Assembly (NCBI GenBank): GCA_947177405.1
Contig: CAMWUJ010000001.1
Coordinates: 1 to 64,000, forward strand
Source of the DNA: an uncultured Porphyromonadaceae bacterium
GTDB taxonomy: Bacteria > Bacteroidota > Bacteroidia > Bacteroidales > Muribaculaceae
Direction: 5' to 3'
Length of the DNA: 64,000 nucleotides
Shown one piece after another: positions 55,070 to 63,589 of the stretch. Numbering within the stretch: position 1 is the first letter of the stretch; each line of letters opens with the position of its first letter. A model generated the notes under the pieces. That model did not search any database, had not been told where the DNA came from, and was given only the letters and a program-made list of their open reading frames with translations. The translations under genes were made by a program, and so were the position numbers.

Positions 55070-55107
55070 GAGAGAAATCCGTCGAGAGACGGATTCTCTC
55101 GTTTTTT
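55070..55107 (+). terminator. Strong intrinsic terminator upstream of wzx
   Basis: GAGAGAAATCCGTC (55070-55083) pairs with GACGGATTCTCTC (55088-55100), 13 bp with one bulged A and a GAGA loop, followed by GTTTTTT. It lies inside the presumed capsule operon, so reading past it would need antitermination or a second promoter. Confidence 0.82.
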
Positions 55108-55230
55108 CCTTAGTCTCATTATTTTTAATAGGAATATCCTAATTTAGTTACTCATAGCCCCTTAAAAATCCGTACTATATTAAAATAAGAAAAAGCATAA
55201 GACCTTTTCACTAATGAGGATTTTTAATAA

Positions 55231-55260
55231 AGATACTTCAAAAGTTAGTTTGAAGTATCT
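55231..55260. other. 12-bp perfect hairpin upstream of wzx
   Basis: AGATACTTCAAA (55231-55242) and TTTGAAGTATCT (55249-55260) with a 6-nt loop. AGATACTTC appears again at 55315-55323 just before the flippase start. No T tract follows. Possible regulator-binding or RNA element. The remaining sequence of 55108-55333 is AT-rich with no recognised promoter. Confidence 0.6.
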
Positions 55261-55333
55261 GCCACATACAAAAGTATATAATCCGTTTACTCTTGACTCA
55301 ATGTGTAATTAAATAGATACTTCCTCCCATTAA

Positions 55334-56860
55334 ATGAATAATTCCTCCAGAATAATAATTAACACAGGTGCTCAATACGCTCGGAGCCTTATAAATCTCG
55401 TACTCTCCCTTTATAGCACAAGATTGATTCTACATGCTCTGGGAATAGATGATTACGGTATATTCACTCTCATTGCCGGAGTTGTGGCTATGTTAGCCTT
55501 CATGACAAATGCCATGGTGACGACTACCCAAAGATTCATGTCTTATCATCAGACAAAAAGTACAGTCGAAGAGCAGAAAAAGATTTTTGGTTGTAGTGTA
55601 CTTATGCATATTATTTTCGGTATTATTATAATTATTTTGCTTGAAATAGTAGGGACATTTCTTTTTGACGGATTTCTTAACATATCATCCGATAGAATAT
55701 CAGCCGCGAAGATTGTGTATCAATGCGCTATTGTGATGATTATTCTATCTTTTATCTCAGCCCCTTTCAAAGCATTGCTTATCTCCTACGAAAATATTGT
55801 ATACGTATCCATTATAGATGTCCTTGACGGTGTTCTTAAAGTAGTGATTGCATTTATCCTATTAAATATAAACCAAGACAAATTAATACTGTATGGATAT
55901 TTAATGGTACTTATCTACCTGTCAGACCTTTTTGCGTTCATGATATACGATTTCAGGAACTATAAAACATGTGTAATACCCAAATTAGCATACCTCAACA
56001 AAGGCTATATAAAGTCGATGGGGTCTTTCGTTGTTTGGCAACTCTACAGCACTGGCTGTGTTATAGGTAGAACCCAAGGTGTCGCCTTGGTCTTAAATCG
56101 TTTTTACGGTACAGTAGTAAATGCATCATTCGGAATCGCACTACAAGTAAGCGGAGCCATAAATTTCATATCATCAGCACTCGTTACAGCCATTAATCCT
56201 CAGATTATAAAAGCAGAAGGAAGTGGAAATAGAGCTAAAATGTTCCGGTTGGCAGAAGTAGCATCCAAATTTAGCTTTTTGCTGCTGGACATGGTAGTAA
56301 TGCCCTTGCTTTTTTGCCTTCCCACAATTCTTAAATTTTGGTTAGGAGAAGTTCCAGAGGATGCAGTGTTATTCTGTCGCGTCATACTCATTACAGGATT
56401 AGTGGATCAGATCACTTATGGTTTAATCACCACCAACCAAGCAATAGGTAATATACGACCATATACCCTCACTGTCAATACTATTAAAGTTCTCACAGTG
56501 TTTGCGTTATGGGCACTGCTAATCCTTGGCGTTCCAATTGAGTCTGCAATATGGGTGTATGCAGTTTTCGAGCTTATTTGCGCACTAACACGGCTCCCTT
56601 TTATGAAATATACCGGAGGACTGAATATTGGTCAATTTATAAGAAATGTATTTCTTAAATTGACCATTCCCTCTTTCTTCTTGATAGCAGCCTATTATGG
56701 ACTACATCTTTACACACACTCTTTTCTGATCTATGTTATCGGAATAATTATGATAACCCCCATCTACTTTTATTTTATTTTTAAATTTTCCCTAAATAAT
56801 CTTGAGAGGGAAATAGTAAAAGGAATGGTTGTTAATCTAAGAAATAAGATAAAACGATGA
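55334..56860 (+). CDS. wzx: Wzx-type polysaccharide flippase
   Basis: 508-residue inner-membrane protein of the MATE/MOP superfamily that moves lipid-linked repeat units across the membrane. About 12-14 hydrophobic helices are visible (for example LVLSLYSTRLILHALGIDDYGIFTLIAGVVAMLAF; IIFGIIIIILLEIVGTFLF). The N-terminal NTGAQYARSLINLVLSLYSTR is typical of PST-family flippases. AT-rich compared with the core genes, as is usual for capsule loci. Its stop overlaps the next start (ATGA). Confidence 0.9.
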   Translation: MNNSSRIIINTGAQYARSLINLVLSLYSTRLILHALGIDDYGIFTLIAGVVAMLAFMTNAMVTTTQRFMSYHQTKSTVEEQKKIFGCSVLMHIIFGIIIIILLEIVGTFLFDGFLNISSDRISAAKIVYQCAIVMIILSFISAPFKALLISYENIVYVSIIDVLDGVLKVVIAFILLNINQDKLILYGYLMVLIYLSDLFAFMIYDFRNYKTCVIPKLAYLNKGYIKSMGSFVVWQLYSTGCVIGRTQGVALVLNRFYGTVVNASFGIALQVSGAINFISSALVTAINPQIIKAEGSGNRAKMFRLAEVASKFSFLLLDMVVMPLLFCLPTILKFWLGEVPEDAVLFCRVILITGLVDQITYGLITTNQAIGNIRPYTLTVNTIKVLTVFALWALLILGVPIESAIWVYAVFELICALTRLPFMKYTGGLNIGQFIRNVFLKLTIPSFFLIAAYYGLHLYTHSFLIYVIGIIMITPIYFYFIFKFSLNNLEREIVKGMVVNLRNKIKR

Positions 56861-57957
56861 AAATAGCTTTTTGTGGCGATATAATGCTCAACTCCCCTGA
56901 GTTACATTCCATTGGTAAAAAACTCAGTAAAAAGTTAAAGGATTGTGATATACGATGTATAAATTTTGAAGCTCCCGTAAGAACATCCGAAGCATTGGGA
57001 ATTCATAAATCGGGCCCGGTATTAGACCAGTCAGCAAAAACGCCAGCATGGTTAAGGAGTAATGGTTTTAATCTCATCACATTAGCTAATAATCATGCAT
57101 TAGATCATGGTCAAAAAGGGATAGAATCAACGATAAGCTATTTCGAAGAGATGAATATCACCGGGGTTGGCAGATATAATGATGCCTATAATTTCACAGT
57201 CATTGAAAAGGGAAATCAAAAAATAGGATTCTTAGGACTCACTCATAAAGAATTTGGATGTGTTGATATTGATTCAGGTGAACAGCTTGGAACCGCCATG
57301 CTTACCTCCCCAAAAGTATTTAAAAGTATAATTGAGACAAAGCCCTATATCGACAAATTATTTATCCTTCCTCATGCAGGAGTAGAGTATCTCGATATTC
57401 CCCTTCCTGAGTGGAGAGAATTATATAAAACATTTATTGATATTGGTGCCAACGGAGTAATTGCCTCCCATCCACATGTTCCACAAGGGTATGAATTCTA
57501 TAAAGGTTCGCCCATTTTTTATAGTTTAGGGAATTTTCTCTTTGAGAGAGAAAAACCACTTACGGAGAGATGGTTTAAGTCTATTGTTGTGATTTTAGAC
57601 ACAACAACTAATGATACTGAGGTACTTCTTGTAAAGTATGATTACGCAAATAAAACTGTGGAGATTGATTCTTCAGAAGAAGCCCAAACATATTTTATCC
57701 ATTTGAATAACCTGCTTAAAGAAGAGAATTATCGGCAAAAGATAGAGGAAGAATCGGTAAGATTAAGATCAACCTATCATAATATGATGAAAAATGGGGG
57801 AGCTTATTCATTTGGCTTAAAAGAAAAATTAAAAAATCTCATTCGACCACTAATTGGCAGAAAAAAAATAAAAACGGATCAAGTACATTTATTGAATCTA
57901 TTTCAATGTGAGAGTCACCGTTGGATGATGATGCGACTACTAAAATCCCTTAAATAG
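56857..57957 (+). CDS. CapA-family protein (metallophosphatase fold)
   Basis: 366 residues of the CapA/PgsA family, named from poly-gamma-glutamate capsule synthesis. Motifs: FCGDIMLN near the N-terminus, NFEAPV, LANNHALDHGQKG, LPHAGVEY and SHPHVPQGYE, which together form the calcineurin-like metal site. No signal peptide. In polysaccharide loci such proteins may hydrolyse or transfer a phosphate-linked group; the exact role is unknown. Confidence 0.87.
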   Translation: MKIAFCGDIMLNSPELHSIGKKLSKKLKDCDIRCINFEAPVRTSEALGIHKSGPVLDQSAKTPAWLRSNGFNLITLANNHALDHGQKGIESTISYFEEMNITGVGRYNDAYNFTVIEKGNQKIGFLGLTHKEFGCVDIDSGEQLGTAMLTSPKVFKSIIETKPYIDKLFILPHAGVEYLDIPLPEWRELYKTFIDIGANGVIASHPHVPQGYEFYKGSPIFYSLGNFLFEREKPLTERWFKSIVVILDTTTNDTEVLLVKYDYANKTVEIDSSEEAQTYFIHLNNLLKEENYRQKIEEESVRLRSTYHNMMKNGGAYSFGLKEKLKNLIRPLIGRKKIKTDQVHLLNLFQCESHRWMMMRLLKSLK

Positions 57958-58014
57958 AATTAAATATAATTAATCTCGCACATAAATCTTAAATAATAAT
58001 AACATCTAAAGACT

Positions 58015-58917
58015 ATGAAAAAAAGAAATATTAAAAGTCTAATTAAGTCTATAAAGCGAAGTTACATTACGAAATTCTGTACCCCTAAAAAGTTAGCAGA
58101 GTTTCTTTATTATAATAATTTTGGTAGAAAAATAGATTGGAAATGTCCGACCGAATTTAACGAGAAAATACGTTGGCTTCAGTTTAGTACAGATACCTCT
58201 AAATGGACATTATTGGCTGACAAGTACCTTGTAAGAAAATATCTTGAAGATAAAGGGTATGGAGATATGTTGGTTAAACTTTATGGTGTATGGGAGAATG
58301 CTGAAAATATTGACTTTGACAAGCTTCCTAAAAGCTTCGTCCTAAAAACTAATCATGGGTGTGGAAGTGTATATGTTATCAAAGATAAGACCAAAATTGA
58401 CTTGAATACTATTAAAAATGAGCTTAATAAAAGTTTATCAGAGAAATATGGTATCAATACAGCAGAGCCACATTATTTCCCTATAAAACCAGTTATAATT
58501 GCTGAGGAGATTTTATTTCAAGATGGGAATTTATCCAGCAGTATGATTGATTATAAATTGTATTGTACATACGGAGAGCCTCAATTTTGTGCAGTGATGT
58601 TCAATAGAGATATAGAATGTCATAAATATGATATTAGGCTATATGATAATAATTGGCAAAATATAAGTCATCTTTTGGGAAAATATTCTCATACAAATTT
58701 AGGATTGACAGAAATCCCGCGACCTAAAAATTTTGAAAAGATGAAAAATTTTTGCCGGGATTTATGTAAGGAATTCCCTTTTGTAAGAATGGATTTTTAC
58801 GAAACTGATGGTAAGTTGTATTTTGGAGAATTTACCTTTACACCGGCAGCCTGTACAGGCGCTCCTCTCGGCCCTGTTCCATGTAAAATTCTGAGTGATA
58901 AGATTCACATCATGTAA
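58015..58917 (+). CDS. TupA-like ATP-grasp protein
   Basis: 300 residues matching the TupA-like ATP-grasp family common in polysaccharide loci. EFNEKIRWLQF, LADKYLVRKYLEDKGYGDMLVKLYGVWE, FVLKTNHGCGSVYVIKDK (ATP-binding) and VRMDFYETDGKLYFGEFTFTPAA (catalytic acidic residues) are visible. It probably joins an amino acid or similar group to a sugar by an ATP-dependent ligation. AT-rich. Confidence 0.83.
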   Translation: MKKRNIKSLIKSIKRSYITKFCTPKKLAEFLYYNNFGRKIDWKCPTEFNEKIRWLQFSTDTSKWTLLADKYLVRKYLEDKGYGDMLVKLYGVWENAENIDFDKLPKSFVLKTNHGCGSVYVIKDKTKIDLNTIKNELNKSLSEKYGINTAEPHYFPIKPVIIAEEILFQDGNLSSSMIDYKLYCTYGEPQFCAVMFNRDIECHKYDIRLYDNNWQNISHLLGKYSHTNLGLTEIPRPKNFEKMKNFCRDLCKEFPFVRMDFYETDGKLYFGEFTFTPAACTGAPLGPVPCKILSDKIHIM

Positions 58918-58949
58918 ACAGGTTGCTGGGAAATCAATACAAGTAATAA

Positions 58950-59228
58950 GAGATTAACATAGCATCTCATCTATTATTGGCCTCAGCCTTAAACAGCTGT
59001 GTACCATGTTTGGCAACAAGCTGGAGTCACAAATACGAAGAGTTAAATCATGACTATAAACTAACAGACTGTATAATTGATCTAACTGATGAGGATGGCA
59101 CATCTAAGAAAATTCAACAATTTCTTAACCTAGACCATAATCGAAAAATTCGAGAACACTTGAAGGAAATGAAGGAACCAATTCAGAACGCGACAAGACA
59201 AATGTGGGATAAAATCTGGTCATTATAA
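58950..59228 (+). pseudogene. Remnant of polysaccharide pyruvyltransferase (C-terminal part)
   Basis: In frame from 58950 the sequence reads EINIASHLLLASALNSCVPC then LATSWSHKYEELNHDYKLTD and ends DKIWSL. This matches the C-terminal third of polysaccharide pyruvyltransferase family proteins (the substrate-binding LATSWSHKYE region). The N-terminal two thirds are absent and there is no good ATG, so it is a degraded gene. Confidence 0.75.
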
Positions 59229-59311
59229 AATATAAGCGCATAAGAATAACTTATAAATAACCTTTCTGCACCTAACCTAAAATAGTACAACCATACTATC
59301 CAACGTATTAT

Positions 59312-60409
59312 ATGATTTCTCCCATTGATAAGGATCACCTCCAATCACAAGTAATCAATTACCTTAGATTTCCTCTGATAATTGGTGTTTTGTTTATTCA
59401 CAATAGTGATTTCATGAATTTAGGAGAAAATATAGATATTGAGGGTCACACCTACGAGTCCATAACGATCATTATAGATTTATTCTCTAATACTTTAGCC
59501 AGTGTTGCAGTACCAATTTTCTTTTTTATTTCGGGATTTTTATTCTTTTATCGACTTCCTAATTTCACACTCTCCCTATATAAAACCAAACTTCTAAAAA
59601 GAATCAACACACTGTTAATTCCATATCTATTCTGGAATTTATTACTATTCCTGGTATATCTATTGGCTTCCAAGCTTACAGTAATTAAAGCATTATTTAA
59701 TACCAATGCCATAGATTCTGGACTATTCTCTGCCTTATTAGGTATCCCTTCCGACCAGGGTATGACATATCCAATAGTTTATCCTTTCTGGTTTATTCGT
59801 GATTTAATGGTATGTGTGATAATCTCGCCAATATTGTTTTTTATAATAACAAAAACAAGACACATAGGGATTATTCTCTTGGGAATTGCCTGGTATATAG
59901 GATTTAAAATACCATATTTAGGGTATCGAGGATTTAGCACGACTGCATTATTCTTCTTTAGTTTAGGTGCCTGGTTTTCATGTTATAACAAAAATATTAT
60001 TGTTACAGTAAGAGAATTGAAATTCTTTGGAATAATCTATCCATTAGTAATAATTGCAGAAATGCTTACCAAGCACCTCTCCATTAATCCATATATTCAT
60101 TCACTGGGAATTGTTTCAGGTGCTATATTTTGGTTTTTAATAGCCTCTTATCTAATTGAGATTAAGAAGCTAAAGCCAATACCTATACTTACATCTGCCT
60201 CCTTCTTTATTTTTGCCATTCACGAGCCATGGTTATTGGTAACCCTTCGAAAACTCACGTTATCCCTGCTTCATCCCACCTCTCCTTATATCCATTTACT
60301 ACTCTATTTTGCCACAATAGCAATTGTCACCTTTATCGCTATTGGGATTTACTATGTTTTAAAGAAGATTGCTCCTAAATTTACCAACCTTATTACGGGA
60401 AATAGATAA
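59312..60409 (+). CDS. Acyltransferase family 3 membrane protein
   Basis: 365 residues, about ten transmembrane helices. The N-terminal YLRFPLIIGVLFIHNSDFM holds the conserved Arg and His of family 3 acyltransferases (OafA/WecH type), and PYLFWNLLLFLVYLL and PFWFIRDLMVC follow as in the family. It probably O-acetylates a sugar of the polysaccharide. AT-rich. Confidence 0.87.
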   Translation: MISPIDKDHLQSQVINYLRFPLIIGVLFIHNSDFMNLGENIDIEGHTYESITIIIDLFSNTLASVAVPIFFFISGFLFFYRLPNFTLSLYKTKLLKRINTLLIPYLFWNLLLFLVYLLASKLTVIKALFNTNAIDSGLFSALLGIPSDQGMTYPIVYPFWFIRDLMVCVIISPILFFIITKTRHIGIILLGIAWYIGFKIPYLGYRGFSTTALFFFSLGAWFSCYNKNIIVTVRELKFFGIIYPLVIIAEMLTKHLSINPYIHSLGIVSGAIFWFLIASYLIEIKKLKPIPILTSASFFIFAIHEPWLLVTLRKLTLSLLHPTSPYIHLLLYFATIAIVTFIAIGIYYVLKKIAPKFTNLITGNR

Positions 60410-60430
60410 AACAATGTTTCTCATTATATC

Positions 60431-61327
60431 ATGATGAAAACAAAACCGACATACTCAATTATAATCCCTCATTATAATACTCCTGATTTATTAGAACGAC
60501 TCCTTCTTTCAATCCCCAAAAGAGATGATGTAGAAGTGATCATTGTTGATGACTGTAGTCCCGATTCGGTCTTTCAACAATATGAAATCCTAAAAACTAA
60601 GTATGAATGGATGAAATTTTACTGTACAGAGACAAATGGAGGAGGAGGAAAAGCGCGAAATATAGGTTTACAGAAAGCAATCGGAGAATATGTAATATTT
60701 GCTGATGCAGATGATTATTTTACACCCCAATTCAAGGACATCTTAAAAAATTATGCGGATAAGACCACACCTGATATAATTTTTTTTAATGCCATCTCGG
60801 TAGATTCCGTAACTCAACTTCCAAAGGATAGATCAAATCATCTGAATAATTTTATCCAGGGATTTAAAACAAATCCCTCTCAAAAGGGAATGGAATTAAG
60901 ATATCTTTTTGGAGAACCTTGGTGTAAAATTATTAAGAAAGACCTGATAGAAAATAATAAAATTCTATTTGACGAGATATCTATCAACAATGACACATAT
61001 TTTTCTTATATGTGTGGTTTTTATTCAAAAAATATAGCGGTTGATGAGCGTATAGGATATTGCATAACGGAGAGACCCTCGTCTGTTTCGAAATCAATAT
61101 CTTACGACAAACTTTTAATCAAAGCCAAAGTATTTGCTAAAAAAAACAAATTCCTTAAAGAGAATGGAATTACAATCTTTGACCCAAATCTATTTGTACC
61201 ACCAATATACGGGATAAGGAAGAGAAATTTTAAATTTTTACGACAAATCAAATCCATCATAAACTCGTATGGATTCTCATTTTTGTCTCTACTTTCCCAG
61301 TATCTGAAATATAGACTCCATAGGTAA
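60431..61327 (+). CDS. Glycosyltransferase family 2
   Basis: 298-residue GT-A fold enzyme: YSIIIPHYNTPDLLERLL at the N-terminus, VIIVDDCSPDS, GGGGKARNIGLQKAIGEYVIFADADDYF with the DxD-type motif. It adds a sugar of the repeat unit in the cytoplasm; donor and acceptor are unknown. Two adjacent ATGs at the start. Strongly AT-rich. Confidence 0.9.
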   Translation: MMKTKPTYSIIIPHYNTPDLLERLLLSIPKRDDVEVIIVDDCSPDSVFQQYEILKTKYEWMKFYCTETNGGGGKARNIGLQKAIGEYVIFADADDYFTPQFKDILKNYADKTTPDIIFFNAISVDSVTQLPKDRSNHLNNFIQGFKTNPSQKGMELRYLFGEPWCKIIKKDLIENNKILFDEISINNDTYFSYMCGFYSKNIAVDERIGYCITERPSSVSKSISYDKLLIKAKVFAKKNKFLKENGITIFDPNLFVPPIYGIRKRNFKFLRQIKSIINSYGFSFLSLLSQYLKYRLHR

Positions 61328-61389
61328 TAGTCTATCTTTAATCTCGTCTCCATGAACATTGCGTCTCAATTGATAAACTTCTTTTCTAT

Positions 61390-62529
61390 ATGACGTCATA
61401 CCACTACCTCATAGTAGGCGCCGGACTCTTTGGTGCCACATTCGCATACTTGGCCAACAAAGCCGGGAAGAAATGCCTCGTGATTGACAAACGTCCGCAT
61501 CCAGGCGGTAATATCTATTGCGAAGAGATTGCCGGTATAAACGTGCATAAGTACGGCGCACATATCTTCCATACCTCCGATAAGGAGGTGTGGGATTTCG
61601 TGAATTCCATTGTGCCGTTCAATCGATATACCAACTGTCCGGTGGCGCAGGCTCCCGATGGAAAACTCTATAACCTCCCGTTCAATATGAACACCTTCTA
61701 CCAGATGTGGGGTGTGAAGATCCCGGAGGAGGCGCAGAAGAAATTGGAGGAGCAGCGAATGGAGGCTGTAGAAAAGATGAAAGAGGAAGGTGTTACCGAA
61801 CCCCGTAACTTGGAGGAACAGGCTCTGACACTAATCGGCAAGGATATATACGAGCAGTTGATCAAAGGTTACACAGAGAAACAATGGGGTCGTAAATGCA
61901 CTGAACTTCCAGCCTTCATCATCCGGCGTCTCCCCGTGAGAATGACTTTTGACAACAACTATTTCAACGACAGCTATCAGGGAATTCCGATCGGAGGGTA
62001 CAACAAGCTCATAGATGGTCTGCTTGAAGGAATAGATGTTAAACTCGATACCGATTTCTTCGATGATCGCGAGAAATGGGAATCCTTGGCCGACAAGATT
62101 GTCTTCACGGGCAAGATCGATGAGTTCTACGGCTATTGTTTCGGTAAACTTGAATACCGTACCGTCAGATTCGAGACCGAAACCTTTGACAATCCCAACT
62201 GGCAGGGAAATGCGGTGGTGAATTATACTTCTACCGAAGTTCCATTTACACGCATTATCGAGCACAAGCACTTCGAGAAATTCGGAAACGAAGTCTACGA
62301 GAACACTAAGACGGTCATTTCCCGTGAATACTCCACCGAATGGGAAGAAGGAATGGAGCCATTCTATCCCGTTAATGACGAGAGAAATCAGAGTGTTTAT
62401 AACCAATATAAGGAGCTGGCCGACAAGGAAGAAGGGGTTATATTCGGAGGGCGTCTCGCGGAATATAAATATTATGATATGGCCCCCATCATATCACAAG
62501 TTTTCAGTAGATTTAGAAACATTCATTAA
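61390..62529 (+). CDS. glf: UDP-galactopyranose mutase
   Basis: 379-residue FAD enzyme converting UDP-galactopyranose to UDP-galactofuranose, the donor for Galf in the polysaccharide. FAD-binding motif HYLIVGAGLFGATFAYLANKAGKKCLVID and GGNIYCEEIAGINVHKYGAHIFHT, then TEKQWGRKCTELP and GGRLAEYKYYDM are conserved. The codon use and GC content are like the core genome, in contrast to the AT-rich genes before it, so it has a different recent origin. Confidence 0.96.
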   Translation: MTSYHYLIVGAGLFGATFAYLANKAGKKCLVIDKRPHPGGNIYCEEIAGINVHKYGAHIFHTSDKEVWDFVNSIVPFNRYTNCPVAQAPDGKLYNLPFNMNTFYQMWGVKIPEEAQKKLEEQRMEAVEKMKEEGVTEPRNLEEQALTLIGKDIYEQLIKGYTEKQWGRKCTELPAFIIRRLPVRMTFDNNYFNDSYQGIPIGGYNKLIDGLLEGIDVKLDTDFFDDREKWESLADKIVFTGKIDEFYGYCFGKLEYRTVRFETETFDNPNWQGNAVVNYTSTEVPFTRIIEHKHFEKFGNEVYENTKTVISREYSTEWEEGMEPFYPVNDERNQSVYNQYKELADKEEGVIFGGRLAEYKYYDMAPIISQVFSRFRNIH

Positions 62530-62531
62530 AT

Positions 62532-63551
62532 ATGGAAAAGATTCTTTCTATAATAATCCCTACATATAATATGGAGAGATATTTGTCTAAATGTCTCTCT
62601 TCGCTCATCATTCCCGATGAAAAGCTTTTAAAGAGTCTGGAAGTCCTGGTTGTGAACGATGGCAGCAAAGACAATTCCTCCAAGATTGCCCACGAGTTCG
62701 AAACCAAGTATCCCGATACTTTCCGAGTAATTGACAAGGAAAATGGAAATTACGGATCCTGCATTAACCGCGGTCTCAAGGAAGCAACCGGTAAATACAT
62801 AAAAGTATTGGATGCAGATGACTACTTCAACACTGATAATTTTACTCAGTATTTACATAGTCTTAAAGAGGTTGATGTGGATTTAATCATTACAGACTAT
62901 GATTTGGTAACAGAAACCGGAGCAATAAAGGAAACGAGATCGTTTATCCTCCCACCAAGAACACCTATGCTTCTACAGGAACATATGAGAGATATTTTTA
63001 ATATTCAGATGCATGCGATTACCTACAGAACACGCATTCTCAAGGAAGAGAGATATGTTCAGCAGGAAGGTATCTCTCACACAGATGCGGAATGGGTATT
63101 TTATCCTATGATACGAGTAACCACTATCTATTATATTAATGACGTGGTTTATGAGTACTTAGTAGGTCGTACAGGACAAACCGTAGATCTTACTGTTTGG
63201 GCAAACAAAGCTTCTGACAGGGAAAGAATAGCCAGAAGAGAAGTAGAATATTTTGAAAAAATCAAAATATCGAATATTAAAGATTCAATTCTTCCCTTCT
63301 TATCCTATAGAATTCTTACAGAACTTCATGGGATTTATTTAACCTACCTTATTATAAAAAGGGATGAAAAACATACGAGGCAACTTGATGATTTTCTTCA
63401 TCATACATCTCCTGTACTATTTACACAAATAGAAGAACGCAGACTTCATGATAAATACATGCCCATAAAGTATATTAAATCATGGAGAAAAAAGGGTAAG
63501 CTGCCTTCTGGCATACTCTCATATTTATATTGTAAGATAAAGAAAATTTAG
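62532..63551 (+). CDS. Glycosyltransferase family 2
   Basis: 339 residues with LSIIIPTYNMERYLSKCLSSL, EVLVVNDGSKDNSSKIAHEF and GKYIKVLDADDYFNTDNF (metal-binding DxD). It could be a galactofuranosyltransferase given its place 2 nt after glf, but this is inference. The first ~270 bp are GC-rich like glf, and the rest is AT-rich, so the gene looks mosaic. Confidence 0.9.
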   Translation: MEKILSIIIPTYNMERYLSKCLSSLIIPDEKLLKSLEVLVVNDGSKDNSSKIAHEFETKYPDTFRVIDKENGNYGSCINRGLKEATGKYIKVLDADDYFNTDNFTQYLHSLKEVDVDLIITDYDLVTETGAIKETRSFILPPRTPMLLQEHMRDIFNIQMHAITYRTRILKEERYVQQEGISHTDAEWVFYPMIRVTTIYYINDVVYEYLVGRTGQTVDLTVWANKASDRERIARREVEYFEKIKISNIKDSILPFLSYRILTELHGIYLTYLIIKRDEKHTRQLDDFLHHTSPVLFTQIEERRLHDKYMPIKYIKSWRKKGKLPSGILSYLYCKIKKI

Positions 63552-63589
63552 TAACCAAGAATCTGCTAATAACTACTGCGTTGCCATCT

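Noticed and set aside
62459-62569. Frameshift at the end of glf
   Set aside because: The C-terminus after YKYYDM is unusual but total length is normal and the +1 frame gives no better family match.
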